The notes under the pieces are model-generated. The model was not told where the DNA came from and made no database searches. It was given only the letters and a program-made list of their open reading frames with translations. From CAXMQS01 sp964195995 (GTDB taxonomy: Bacteria > Actinomycetota > Acidimicrobiia > Spongiisociales > JAOTWH01), in the NCBI GenBank assembly GCA_964195995.1, contig CAXMQS010000094.1, forward strand, positions 62,001 through 126,000: a stretch of 64,000 bases of DNA, in the 5' to 3' direction. The translations under genes and the position numbers were made by a program. Positions 52,869 to 61,155 of the stretch are shown here, piece by piece. Position 1 is the first letter of the stretch; each line of letters begins with the position of its first letter.

Positions 52869-53530
52869 CGGCGAACTTATATCCGACGCCATAGACGGTC
52901 AGCACGTATCGCGGCTTGCGAGGGTTGGGCTCGAGCTTGCGGCGGATGTTCTTGATGTGGGCGTCGACCGACCGCTCGTAGGACTCGACCGAAACGCCGT
53001 AGAGGCCGTTCAGCAACTGGGCCCTCGTATAGATGCGGCCGGGATTGCGGGCGAGGGTGGCGAGCAGCTCGAACTCGGTGGCGGTCAAGTCAACCTCCCG
53101 CGAGCCAACCGTGACCTTCATCTTGGGCAGGTCAGCAGTCACCTCGCCGGCGTTCAGGACCTCGCCCCCGCCGAGGGTGGCCTCGGCCCTCCGCAACACA
53201 GCCTTGATCCTCGCCACCAGCTCTTTGGGACTGAAAGGCTTCGTGATGTAGTCGTCTGCACCGAGCTCCAGCCCGACTACGCGGTCGGTCTCCTCGCTGC
53301 GAGCCGTCAGCATGATGATGGGCACCGCAGATCTCGCCCGCAGCGCCTTGGTCACGTCGAGGCCGTCGATGCCGGGAATGCCGATATCCATGAGGATCAT
53401 GTCGGGCTTGTGATTCCGTGCCATCGCCAGGGCCGTCGGCCTCGAGCACGGCGAAGCCCGCCTCGGCGAGGTAGTCACGCACGAGGCGGGCGATCTTCAG
53501 ATCGTCTTCGACGACCAGGACCTTCTTCAT
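52861..53530 (-). CDS. OmpR-type response regulator, disrupted by a frameshift
   Basis: The first part, MKKVLVVEDDLKIARLVRDYL, is in one frame from ATG 53530. After about VLE the protein resumes in another frame as PTALAMARNHKPDMILMDIGIPG and continues without break to the end: phosphorylated Asp in LMDIG, Lys in ITKPFSPKEL, then a winged-helix DNA-binding domain (DLTATEFELLATLA, SYERSVDAHIKNIRRKLEP). The whole region is 670 bases, one more than a multiple of three; comparison with the usual VLEADDGPTALAMA suggests about 11 bases are missing near 53431-53444. Either a recent mutation or a sequence error. Kinase and neighbours are intact, which favours an error or a very recent event. Confidence 0.85.
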
Positions 53531-53552
53531 CGCTCCATTGTGGCCCAAGGGC

Positions 53553-53861
53553 TTAGACCTCTGGAACCCAGCCGTCGACTTCGTCCCTGGCATGGGACGT
53601 GCGGTGCCACTCATCGAAGCGATCTTCCTCCGAAGGTCCCTCCGGCTGGCGCTCGCCCCGGTCCCGGCGACCGGATCGGCGAGGACCCCGCCAGCGACGG
53701 CCTCCGCCAAAGGCCCTCCCCATGAACCCCAAGAACGCGAAGATGAGCAGGATCTTGAAGAGAAGGATGGGGATGAGCACCAGGGCTCCGACTGCCGTGA
53801 AGCTCGAGCCCACCAACGAAGCGATCCCGATTACGGCCAGCACGATGATTATGAAAAACAT
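53553..53861 (-). CDS. small membrane protein ahead of the two-component genes
   Basis: A 102-residue protein with two hydrophobic segments at about residues 1-20 and 24-45, a glycine-rich turn (MGRAFGGGRR), then a strongly charged Arg/Glu/Asp tail. No family recognised. It ends 22 bases before the response-regulator start on the same strand, so it may be part of the operon and a partner of the kinase, which lacks its own sensor domain. Confidence 0.65.
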   Translation of the reverse strand: MFFIIIVLAVIGIASLVGSSFTAVGALVLIPILLFKILLIFAFLGFMGRAFGGGRRWRGPRRSGRRDRGERQPEGPSEEDRFDEWHRTSHARDEVDGWVPEV

Positions 53862-54012
53862 GTATCTCCTTTCTGAGATGACTCAATCCTGCATCCCAAC
53901 TGTGGAGACAATGTGAAGCCGCTGCGGAGGAGTGTGGGATTCACGGACTGAGCCGACTGTCGCCAGCCCGACAGTTTCGCCATCCGATCAGCCCCTATCC
54001 GTTGTCTAGGGC

Positions 54013-54672
54013 ATGAGCGCAGACGCATCAGCGGCGACGATCGACCCCCCGCTCGTCGCAATCCCCAGCCTCGGAAGAAGTGGCGCCCATATCGTGGCGG
54101 CGGCAGCCGCCTTCGTGGTTACGGCCTTTCTCGCCAATGACCCTGTCAGCGCCTGGGAGCTGAACGCCTTTCGCTTCATCAACGACCTGCCACGAAACAT
54201 CGAGCCGGTGCTGTACGTAATCCAGCAGGGGGCGTCGGCCGTCGTCATACCCATCGCCGCCGTGGTGCTGTGGCGTATCACCCGCAGGCGGAGGCCGGCG
54301 TTTGCCTTGGCCGGGGGCGCCTTCTTTCTGGGCTGGCTCGCCGCCAAGATCCTCAAGGCAATCGTCGACCGCGGCAGGCCGGGTGGGATGATCCCCGATG
54401 TCACCCTTGGATTCGATATCCCGAGAACCGGCTTCGGATACCCCTCCGGCCATGCGGTTCTGGTGTTCACGCTGGCGACCGTCTTCTCCCCCTTCTTGCC
54501 GAAACGGTGGCGATGGACCGCATACGCAGCGGCGGTCCTGGTGGGATTGACACGGATCTACGTTGGCGCCCACTGGCCCCTAGACATCGCAAGTGGAGCC
54601 GCCTACGGGATCATCCTGGGGACCATCATCAACCGGGTCGGGAAAGTGCACCTGGCTCCAAGCAACGCCTGA
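54013..54672 (+). CDS. PAP2-family membrane phosphatase
   Basis: A 219-residue membrane protein with five to six helices and the three phosphatidic-acid phosphatase motifs: KAIVDRGRPGG (motif 1), PSGHAVLVF (motif 2) and TRIYVGAHWPLD (motif 3, catalytic His). It removes phosphate from a lipid phosphate such as phosphatidate or a polyprenyl diphosphate at the outer face. Start ATG at 54013; 151 bases separate it from the divergent small membrane protein. Confidence 0.89.
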   Translation: MSADASAATIDPPLVAIPSLGRSGAHIVAAAAAFVVTAFLANDPVSAWELNAFRFINDLPRNIEPVLYVIQQGASAVVIPIAAVVLWRITRRRRPAFALAGGAFFLGWLAAKILKAIVDRGRPGGMIPDVTLGFDIPRTGFGYPSGHAVLVFTLATVFSPFLPKRWRWTAYAAAVLVGLTRIYVGAHWPLDIASGAAYGIILGTIINRVGKVHLAPSNA

Positions 54673-54806
54673 GGACCCTCTCCTAGCTATCGATCGCGAT
54701 CTCGTACCTGATCGTCACGGCGGGTCCATCGAACTTGGTCATCGCCAGCCTGAGCTGATACGCCGTGGCTCCGGCAATGGCTGCATCCGAGTCGACCGAC
54801 CACCCC

Positions 54807-54822
54807 TGGGCGGACCCGCCCA
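54807..54822 (-). other. stem-loop downstream of the lipoprotein UGA
   Basis: On the minus strand UGGGCG (54822-54817) pairs with CGCCCA (54812-54807) around a GGUC loop, a 6-bp stem whose loop begins 19 bases after the UGA. Spacing and the G-rich loop fit the loose bacterial SECIS rules, but GC-rich DNA makes such hairpins often by chance. Confidence 0.3.
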
Positions 54823-54835
54823 CCGCTGTGTGGGG

Positions 54836-55363
54836 TCAACCCGGATCGAATCGGTCCGGGACCTCCACCAGCCCCCCGCTCTCCGACAGGAAGAGATCGA
54901 CCGTGCCCTGGTCGACGGCAAGTGACAACCGATTGTCGAACACACCGCCAGCAGGCACGGAGGGGCGGTTCGCCGAATCGGACCAATCCACAGTCGCACA
55001 ACCCGACAGCGGGTGCTCTGACCCACACTCCTGGTCGGGACGGCTGGCGTCGTAGAGACGCAAAACCAGCTGGCCGCCCGCGGGAACCTCCTCGGCGAAC
55101 ACTCCTTCGAGGTCGATGACCTGGTGGAACCCTGGGTCTTCGAAAGCCAAAGCTGCCACCAGGTCAAACGTGCCCTCTGCCAGTATCCGCGACAACCCCG
55201 CCGATGGGGTTGCGGCCGAGGACGTGGCGGAGACAGCACTCGGCAATGTCGTCGACGGGCCGGTCGAACTCACCGAACCGGAGTTGTCATCACTGCACCC
55301 GACGGCAGCCAGGGCCAGTACAGCCAAACCGGCGATCACGCCTGGGGGTGACCAAATGCGCAC
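54836..55363 (-). CDS. lipoprotein of unknown function, with UGA followed by a coding-like extension
   Basis: To its first stop the protein has 175 residues: a signal peptide with lipobox AAVGC at about Cys23, a Ser/Thr-rich linker to about residue 55, then a beta-rich domain (FDLVAALAFED, GQLVLRLYDASRP, TVDLFLSESGG) with cysteines in QECG and SGCAT. The stop is TGA at 54836-54838. The same frame continues 51 codons to TAG at 54683 with coding-like content (WSVDSDAAIAG, YQLRLAMTKFDG, VTIRYEIAID) that looks like the missing last strands of the domain. A nonsense mutation, sequence error or recoding is possible. It ends beside the PAP2 gene. Confidence 0.65.
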   Translation of the reverse strand: MRIWSPPGVIAGLAVLALAAVGCSDDNSGSVSSTGPSTTLPSAVSATSSAATPSAGLSRILAEGTFDLVAALAFEDPGFHQVIDLEGVFAEEVPAGGQLVLRLYDASRPDQECGSEHPLSGCATVDWSDSANRPSVPAGGVFDNRLSLAVDQGTVDLFLSESGGLVEVPDRFDPG

Positions 55364-55366
55364 GCT

Positions 55367-56359
55367 CTAGTCGGACGACGCCCGCGATGCCAGCGCCATC
55401 GCGAATCGGCCATCGTCGTCGGTGAGCCAATCATCGACATGCAAGCCGGCTGCCGCGAACTCCCCTTCCACCTGCTCACGGGTGAACTTGCAGGAAACCT
55501 CAGTGTGGATTTCCTCTCCATCGAGAAAGGTCACGGCGAGGTCAAGCGCCCGGAGGTTGGCAACTACGGCACGATTGGCCCGCAGGCTCTGAGACATGCA
55601 AGAGAAGGTTGAGTCAAAGCGGGTCACGTGGTCAAAGGCATCAATGTCTATGTCGCCGTCGAGCTCGCGATTGACCACGCGAAGGATGTTCCGGTTGAAC
55701 TCGGCCGACACCCCTGCTGCGTCGTCGTAGGCCGCGATCATCGTCGCCTCGTCCTTGACAAGATCTACTCCGAGGAGAAACGCATCGCCCGGTTCGAGCG
55801 CGGCCGCCACCTCCCGCAGGAGCGAGTAGCGCAGCGTCGGGACGTAGTTGCCGATGGTTGAGCCAAGGAAGGCGATCAGCCGCCGGCCCCTCCGACGCAC
55901 GCGGTGGAGATCCGCCACGTAGTCGCCAACCAGGCCATCGACCTCGAGCCACGTGTACGCAGTGCACAGCTCCAGCGCGGCAGCGCGGAGCGCGTCCTCG
56001 GAGATGTCGATAGGCACATAGCGACGCCCTCCCGAGCGTTGCATCGCTTCGATCAACATCAGGGTCTTGCGAGAGGATCCAGACCCCAGCTCGATCAGCT
56101 CGTCTGGCTCGACCCGCCCCAGCAGATCGTCGGCGTGCTTCGCCAGGATCTCCGTCTCGGCTCGGGTCAGGTAGTACTCGGGGAGCATCGTGATCTCCTC
56201 GAAGAGCTCGGACCCACGGCCGTCGTAGAAGTACTTCGACGGCAGGTACTTGCGGTACGCCGTGAAGCCGTGGAACACGTCCTGGAGCAACTGCGAACGA
56301 TGATCCTTCGGCTGCGTAAGCTGAGACACGGTGGCGGGCGCATCGCCCTCAGTTCTCAT
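55367..56359 (-). CDS. egtD: L-histidine N(alpha)-methyltransferase
   Basis: A 330-residue SAM-dependent enzyme: KYLPSKYFYDGRGSELFEEIT at the start (key part YFYDGRGSELFE), TRAETEIL, SAM site ELGSGSSRKT, PIDISEDAL, FLGSTIGNY, FLLGVDLVKD and FNRNIL. It trimethylates histidine to hercynine, the first ergothioneine step. It overlaps the egtC stop by 4 bases and is the last egt gene of the operon. The expected egtE lyase does not follow; a lipoprotein gene does. Confidence 0.94.
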   Translation of the reverse strand: MRTEGDAPATVSQLTQPKDHRSQLLQDVFHGFTAYRKYLPSKYFYDGRGSELFEEITMLPEYYLTRAETEILAKHADDLLGRVEPDELIELGSGSSRKTLMLIEAMQRSGGRRYVPIDISEDALRAAALELCTAYTWLEVDGLVGDYVADLHRVRRRGRRLIAFLGSTIGNYVPTLRYSLLREVAAALEPGDAFLLGVDLVKDEATMIAAYDDAAGVSAEFNRNILRVVNRELDGDIDIDAFDHVTRFDSTFSCMSQSLRANRAVVANLRALDLAVTFLDGEEIHTEVSCKFTREQVEGEFAAAGLHVDDWLTDDDGRFAMALASRASSD

Positions 56360-57150
56360 GACATTCCTTCATGTTCGATCGGACGGATGTCGACTCGATC
56401 CTTGGTGAGCACCGCCAGTGAATTCTCGGGGACGGCAGTCCATTCGTCATCCGGATCTAGAGGCTCAGACGCCACAAGGCTGCCTGTGTCCGTGGCCAGC
56501 CAATACAACGAGTTGGAGTCGGTGCGCGCTGAGGTGCGGGCCGCGACGATCTCTGATCTGGACGCGACTACGAGATTGAGGGTGGCGACGCGATCGGCGG
56601 CGACTACCGCTTTGGCGGCGTTCTGGATGACGGTGGTGACGGCGTCACCGAGGCTCTTACCCGGCTCATCGTCTAGTTGTTGGGCGACGAGCAAGAACAG
56701 TGCCAGCGAGTCATTCATCGCAGCGAGCTGGCCGAAGCGCTCGTCCGAAAGGTTGTTGAGGAGCTCACGACCGACGCCGTGCCGAAAGCCTCCGATCCAC
56801 CCATTGTGGACGCCGGCGAGACCCCCGGTGACGAACGGCGCCACATTGGAGGGACCGAACGGGATACCAGGTGTGGCCGAGCGGACGGCTGCCAGCACGG
56901 TGCGACCTTGCAGCGCCGCCGCCAGATCTGGCAGGTTGGGATCTGACCACGGCGGTTGTGTCGTCACGTATCGCAGCGGCTCGGCCCTGTCCTCGGGCCA
57001 CCAGGCCACGCCGGTTCCATCGACGTTGACGGTCCCACTCAACAACTCCCTAGGCGCATAGGACGCCCGCTCCAGCGAGTGCGGCGGGTCGTACAGAAGA
57101 GCCGACAAAGGCACGGCTTGAGAGCCGATGTAAGCGGCGAGACGACACAT
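56356..57150 (-). CDS. egtC: ergothioneine biosynthesis amidohydrolase EgtC
   Basis: A 264-residue class II glutamine-amidotransferase-type hydrolase. MCRLAAYIG places the nucleophilic Cys2 directly after Met. NVDGTGVAWW, VLAAVRSATPG, NVAPFVTGGLAGVHNGWI and AMNDSLALFLLV follow in the family order. It removes the gamma-glutamyl group from hercynyl-gamma-glutamyl-cysteine sulfoxide. The ATG at 57150 is one base from the egtB stop and is fixed by the Cys2 requirement. Confidence 0.94.
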   Translation of the reverse strand: MCRLAAYIGSQAVPLSALLYDPPHSLERASYAPRELLSGTVNVDGTGVAWWPEDRAEPLRYVTTQPPWSDPNLPDLAAALQGRTVLAAVRSATPGIPFGPSNVAPFVTGGLAGVHNGWIGGFRHGVGRELLNNLSDERFGQLAAMNDSLALFLLVAQQLDDEPGKSLGDAVTTVIQNAAKAVVAADRVATLNLVVASRSEIVAARTSARTDSNSLYWLATDTGSLVASEPLDPDDEWTAVPENSLAVLTKDRVDIRPIEHEGMS

Positions 57151-57151
57151 G

Positions 57152-58495
57152 TCAGACCTCGTCCCAGACGAGACGGACGCCGGAGAAGATCTGGCGACGG
57201 ATCTTGTTGTCCCAGTTGCGGAACGTGTTTCGGTTGACCTGGGTCGACGTTGCCCATGATGCGCCTCGTAGCACTTTGTATTCGGGATCGTCGAAGAAGA
57301 CCTGCGAATACTCGGGGTAAGGGAACACAGAGAAGCCGGGGTACGCCACGAACGGCGATGATGTCCACTCGTAGACGTCTCCGAGGAGCTGCTCGACCCC
57401 GTAAGCCGAAGCCCCATGTGGATAGGCGCCGATAGGAGCCGGCCCCCACCCCTGCTGGGCGATGTTGGCGAGCTCAGAAGTTGGTGCGGCCCCTCCCCAT
57501 GGGTAGACGGCAGGCGACTCAGCGTCTGGTCCCCAGGTCGCCGCCTTCTCCCACTCGTGCTCCGTTGGCAGCCGTCCGCCAGCGAACTGCGCGAAGGCTT
57601 CGGCCTCGTGGTACGAAACGTGCTGCACCGGCTCGGCGGGGTCAAGGTCGATGACGTGTCCGAAGCGCCGGACCAGCCAGCCGCCGCCAACCTTGTGGGT
57701 CCAGCCCTGAGGCGCTGAGTGGTCGGTGCCACTGCGCCACTCCCATCCTTCGTCAGTCCAGAGATCGCGGCGCTCATAGCCGCCCCCATCCATGAACTCG
57801 GCGTACCGACGGTTGCTGACGGGGAACTTGTCGACAGCGAAGGTGCCGAGTTCTACGACGTGTTGAGGTCGCTCGTTGTCGTAGGCCTCCGTGGAGTCGT
57901 CCGTGCCGAACAGGAACGGGCCACCGTCGATCAAGACCCGGGCCGTGTCGTCAACCGATCTTCCCAGCTGGATGCCCCGCTGAGCCGCCAAGACATACGG
58001 CACAAGGTCGTCGCGCAGATCGAGAGCCTGAAGAATCGTCTCCTGGTGTTGTGCCTCGTGCTGGATGATCATCTTGAAGATGTATCCATCTCGTAGCAAG
58101 GGTTCGTGTGGGTCGAGCTCGACGCCACCGAGGACAGAGAGAACGTCGCCCCGCACCTCATCGATGTATTCGAGCGCCTCGTTGCGGTCAAGCAGCGGCA
58201 GATCGCCACGTGTCCATCGTGGGTTGTCGAAGGGGTTGTACATGTCGTCATACCGAGGGTCGTGTGCCTGCCGCCCATCGAGCTCGCGCAGCAGCCACAG
58301 CTCTTCGAAGTTGCCGACGTGACCGACGTCCCACACCAGCGGGCTCATGAGCGCATCGTGCTGGCGGTGTAGATCGTCGTCGTCGAGGGGGCCGATCATC
58401 TGCTTGGTGCGGTTGCGATAGAACTCGAGGCCAGCAGCGAGGACGCGACGTGCCTCATCGGCCTTGATTCGGTGGCCACGGATATCGGTAGTCAT
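57152..58495 (-). CDS. egtB: hercynine oxygenase EgtB
   Basis: A 447-residue enzyme with an N-terminal DinB-like helical domain carrying the iron triad HEAQHQE (HX3HXE) at about residues 144-150 and a C-terminal formylglycine-generating-type domain (FAVDKFPVSNRRYAEF, GRLPTEHEWEKAA, YPHGASAYGVEQLLGDVYEWTSS, LRGASWAT, RNTFRNWDNKIRRQIFSGVRLV). It joins hercynine and gamma-glutamylcysteine with O2. The ATG at 58495 overlaps the egtA stop by 4 bases, which decides between it and the longer frame to 58531. Confidence 0.95.
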   Translation of the reverse strand: MTTDIRGHRIKADEARRVLAAGLEFYRNRTKQMIGPLDDDDLHRQHDALMSPLVWDVGHVGNFEELWLLRELDGRQAHDPRYDDMYNPFDNPRWTRGDLPLLDRNEALEYIDEVRGDVLSVLGGVELDPHEPLLRDGYIFKMIIQHEAQHQETILQALDLRDDLVPYVLAAQRGIQLGRSVDDTARVLIDGGPFLFGTDDSTEAYDNERPQHVVELGTFAVDKFPVSNRRYAEFMDGGGYERRDLWTDEGWEWRSGTDHSAPQGWTHKVGGGWLVRRFGHVIDLDPAEPVQHVSYHEAEAFAQFAGGRLPTEHEWEKAATWGPDAESPAVYPWGGAAPTSELANIAQQGWGPAPIGAYPHGASAYGVEQLLGDVYEWTSSPFVAYPGFSVFPYPEYSQVFFDDPEYKVLRGASWATSTQVNRNTFRNWDNKIRRQIFSGVRLVWDEV

Positions 58496-59859
58496 GCGGC
58501 ACCCCCAGGCGCGTGTTCCGGCGCTGCCCAAGCGAGGGCAGCAGCCGAGTTCGACATTTTACCTAGGAGCACATCGCCGGGACTCTGGCCTTGCAGGGTG
58601 AACTCGTTGAGGAACGACTCTGCAGTGACAACATCTACGCCGTCGAAGCAGCCGGGGTCGCGGCGCGCCGCCTCGATCGCCAGCTCGGCAACCGAGGAGG
58701 CGAGAATCGCCAGCTCCGGATCGGCGAGGCCGAAAGCGGCGGCTCGCTGCCACACCTCGCCCAGCTTGGAGGCGAGTGGCTCGAAGAGCTCGATGACGCG
58801 CCCGCGAGCGGCCTGGTCGTAGAGAAGGGCAGCCGAGAGGACGAGCGGCACGTGCCACCACGGCTGAGCGAGCCCGTCTATGCCCCGCAGCTCGAGCACG
58901 CCGTGGCGAGGGCGCACCTCCGTGAAAAGCGTTGAGAGGTGAGATTCGAGATCGTCCCAGGTTGGACGTCCGGCAGTGGGGTGACCCTCGCGGATCCAGT
59001 CGCCAAAGGTCCACCCGGCGCGTCCTGGAGTCGTTGTTCCGTCTCGCACTATGAACATGACGTCGGCAGCGAGGGCGCGGGCAACGGTGTCGCTGACTGG
59101 ATCGGCATCGGCGATGTGATCCCAGCTGGGAAAACCGGTGCGTGTTGGGTCTAGCTGTTGCCACGCCTGGGCGCGGCGTGACCACACGCCATTGCCAGGG
59201 CTCGTGGCGAACATCGCAGTGAGCACGGGCGACAGAAGCTGGGAGGCGAGCCAGCGCTCGCGACGGGTGTCTCCGGAGCCCGCGTCGAGGTTGACCTGCA
59301 CCGAGCAGGTATTGCGCATCATCGTCGCGCCCGCATTACCTCGAGTGGCTAAGTAGCTCTCCATGGCGACATATCGACCGGAGGTCAGCTGCTGTGGGAT
59401 CGTCGCGGTCTCGTTCCACGGGTCGACGCCCAGGCTGAGCAGGCAGACGTTGTGCTCCCAGAAACCGTCGCGCAGGTCGTCCCAGACGGCGGTCATTTCG
59501 CTGCGTACGTCGGCAGAAGACTTGCGTGGGGCGCTCGAGTGCTCGATCTGTGCGCCTGGTTCGAACGTGATCCATCCGCCGGCCACAGTTGGAAATGCCA
59601 GCTTCTCGGTGGAGCGGTCGCAAATGTGAGAGCTGGTCGCGGCAACATTGGCTGTGATACCGACGACGCTGGGATGCTCCCCTTGGAGGGGAAGCCGCCC
59701 CGCCGGGCCCTTGTCGTTGACGAGGAGTGGGAAGGCCTCAACCTCGACGCCGAACAGATCAGGCCCCTCTTGCTCCGGCCACACCACAACGTCCACCGCC
59801 TCTGCCACGTCGGAGACGTCGTTGATCGGAGACGAGCTGGAGTGTTCGTTGTCTGACAT
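58492..59859 (-). CDS. egtA: glutamate-cysteine ligase EgtA
   Basis: A 455-residue GCS2-family ligase: FGVEVEAFPLL (Mg/ATP-type GxExE), ITFEPGAQIEHSSAP, TRGNAGATMMRNTCSVQVNLD (key MMRNTCSVQVNLD), and RPRHGVLELRGIDGLAQPWW. It makes gamma-glutamylcysteine for EgtB. First gene of the egtA-B-C-D operon. The ATG at 59859 is preferred; an upstream ATG at 59868 and a longer frame to 59940 exist. Length agrees with actinobacterial EgtA. Confidence 0.92.
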   Translation of the reverse strand: MSDNEHSSSSPINDVSDVAEAVDVVVWPEQEGPDLFGVEVEAFPLLVNDKGPAGRLPLQGEHPSVVGITANVAATSSHICDRSTEKLAFPTVAGGWITFEPGAQIEHSSAPRKSSADVRSEMTAVWDDLRDGFWEHNVCLLSLGVDPWNETATIPQQLTSGRYVAMESYLATRGNAGATMMRNTCSVQVNLDAGSGDTRRERWLASQLLSPVLTAMFATSPGNGVWSRRAQAWQQLDPTRTGFPSWDHIADADPVSDTVARALAADVMFIVRDGTTTPGRAGWTFGDWIREGHPTAGRPTWDDLESHLSTLFTEVRPRHGVLELRGIDGLAQPWWHVPLVLSAALLYDQAARGRVIELFEPLASKLGEVWQRAAAFGLADPELAILASSVAELAIEAARRDPGCFDGVDVVTAESFLNEFTLQGQSPGDVLLGKMSNSAAALAWAAPEHAPGGAA

Positions 59860-59979
59860 AGGTCCCATGCCAGACAACGCCAGCTTCAACCAGGGCATTC
59901 CGTTTGGGGTGATCGGTTCCACCCGATTCTTGCCCGCCATTCATTCCCATCTGGTATCCAAGCGCCAGAGCAACGAGAG

Positions 59980-61155
59980 CTACTGGCCGTGTGGTGTGTT
60001 GGCGTCGGAGATTGAATGAGAGAGGTGGGCGTACGCCTTGATTCGACCCGTCTTGTCGATGATCGCGGAGCCACAGTCGACCGTGGAGCCGGAGTAGGAC
60101 AACGTCCATCCGACTACGGCCAACTGCTCTCCGACGCGCACCTTCTCTCGAATCTCCACCGTCATCGTCTCGAGGGAGGGGGACCCGGTAGCTCCAGCTG
60201 GGCGCCCGGAGGGGTCTGATGCGGCGAAGCTCCCAGGACAATCCAACGCGGCCCACAAGACTTCATCACTGACGAATCCATCTGCCAACGGAAGGGACTC
60301 ATCCGGTGTCCACGTCGTTCCCCAGATCCCTGTCGTTCCGATTTGCCTCGTGGCTATTCCGAGTCCGTCCTCCCGCTCGAGACTGCATCCGAAGCAGTGA
60401 GGCCGGTCTTGGCGTTGGGTCCCGACTACGGGTCCCCGTGTGAAGATCTCCTCGATGACATCGACCGAGGCAGGGACCTCGAGCGTCAGCTCGGCAGCGG
60501 GTGCGGCCTCGATCACGACGTCCGACCCGTCGAAAACAGTGACCCGCTCCTCGGAATCGATTTCGACAACCAGCTCCTGTTCGACCGGCGCCTGATCGAG
60601 AAGGTCAACCTTGACCGTGCCCTCAGCATGGGACGCTGCCCTCCCTGCCGCATAGCCGCTTTGCGCCGAGTCGGCAGAGCCGCGGAACCGGCGATCGATG
60701 ACGGTAGAGCGCCTGCGAATGAGCGCCTTTAGCTGCTTCACATTCGAAGCGAGGTGAACTATTGCAACCGCCACCAGAATGTTGGCCAGAAGGCTATGCA
60801 GGTCCTTGAGAGAACGGGGACCCAGCCAGGCCGCGATCCCGAACGCCACCGCTCCGGTGAGTTCAATGGCGATCACCACGTTCACGAGTGCCGAACCTCG
60901 TGACCGATTGGACCGCTTCTTTGAAAGACGTTTCGCCAGAGAATTGAACCACTTGCGGTGGATCCAGAAATGCCATCCGACTGCAGCCGTCCACAGCAGG
61001 CTCACGACGGCGTGCAAACCCACCGAACTCGTCGTGAAATAGCTGGCAACGAAGCCGACCACCACAGCGGTATCGGCGATACGCAGCGAGCGGCGGCGCT
61101 TGGCGGCGACGGTCGAGTTCGACGTCGGCCGTTTGGGTGCTTTGACAGCGGTCAC
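59980..61155 (-). CDS. fusion of cytochrome b561-like membrane domain and hotdog thioesterase-like domain
   Basis: A 391-residue two-part protein. Residues about 25-145 form four helices with paired histidines (SVGLHAVVSLLWTAAVGWHFW and LHSLLANILVAVAIVHLASN, key His at each helix), resembling DUF4405/b561-type di-heme domains. An acidic linker at about 165-240 follows. Residues about 255-390 form a hotdog-like domain starting HCFGCSLEREDGLG (PaaI/THEM4-type CFGC motif), with SDEVLWAALDCPGSFAA and ETMTVEIREKVRVGEQL. The GTG at 61155 overlaps the ppgK stop by 4 bases. Unusual pairing; function unknown. Confidence 0.78.
   Translation of the reverse strand: MTAVKAPKRPTSNSTVAAKRRRSLRIADTAVVVGFVASYFTTSSVGLHAVVSLLWTAAVGWHFWIHRKWFNSLAKRLSKKRSNRSRGSALVNVVIAIELTGAVAFGIAAWLGPRSLKDLHSLLANILVAVAIVHLASNVKQLKALIRRRSTVIDRRFRGSADSAQSGYAAGRAASHAEGTVKVDLLDQAPVEQELVVEIDSEERVTVFDGSDVVIEAAPAAELTLEVPASVDVIEEIFTRGPVVGTQRQDRPHCFGCSLEREDGLGIATRQIGTTGIWGTTWTPDESLPLADGFVSDEVLWAALDCPGSFAASDPSGRPAGATGSPSLETMTVEIREKVRVGEQLAVVGWTLSYSGSTVDCGSAIIDKTGRIKAYAHLSHSISDANTPHGQ

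Noticed and set aside
52861..53478. Intact 205-codon response regulator starting inside the receiver domain
   Set aside because: It would lack the essential first strand and acidic pair, which are present in the other frame from 53530; a frameshifted full gene fits better.
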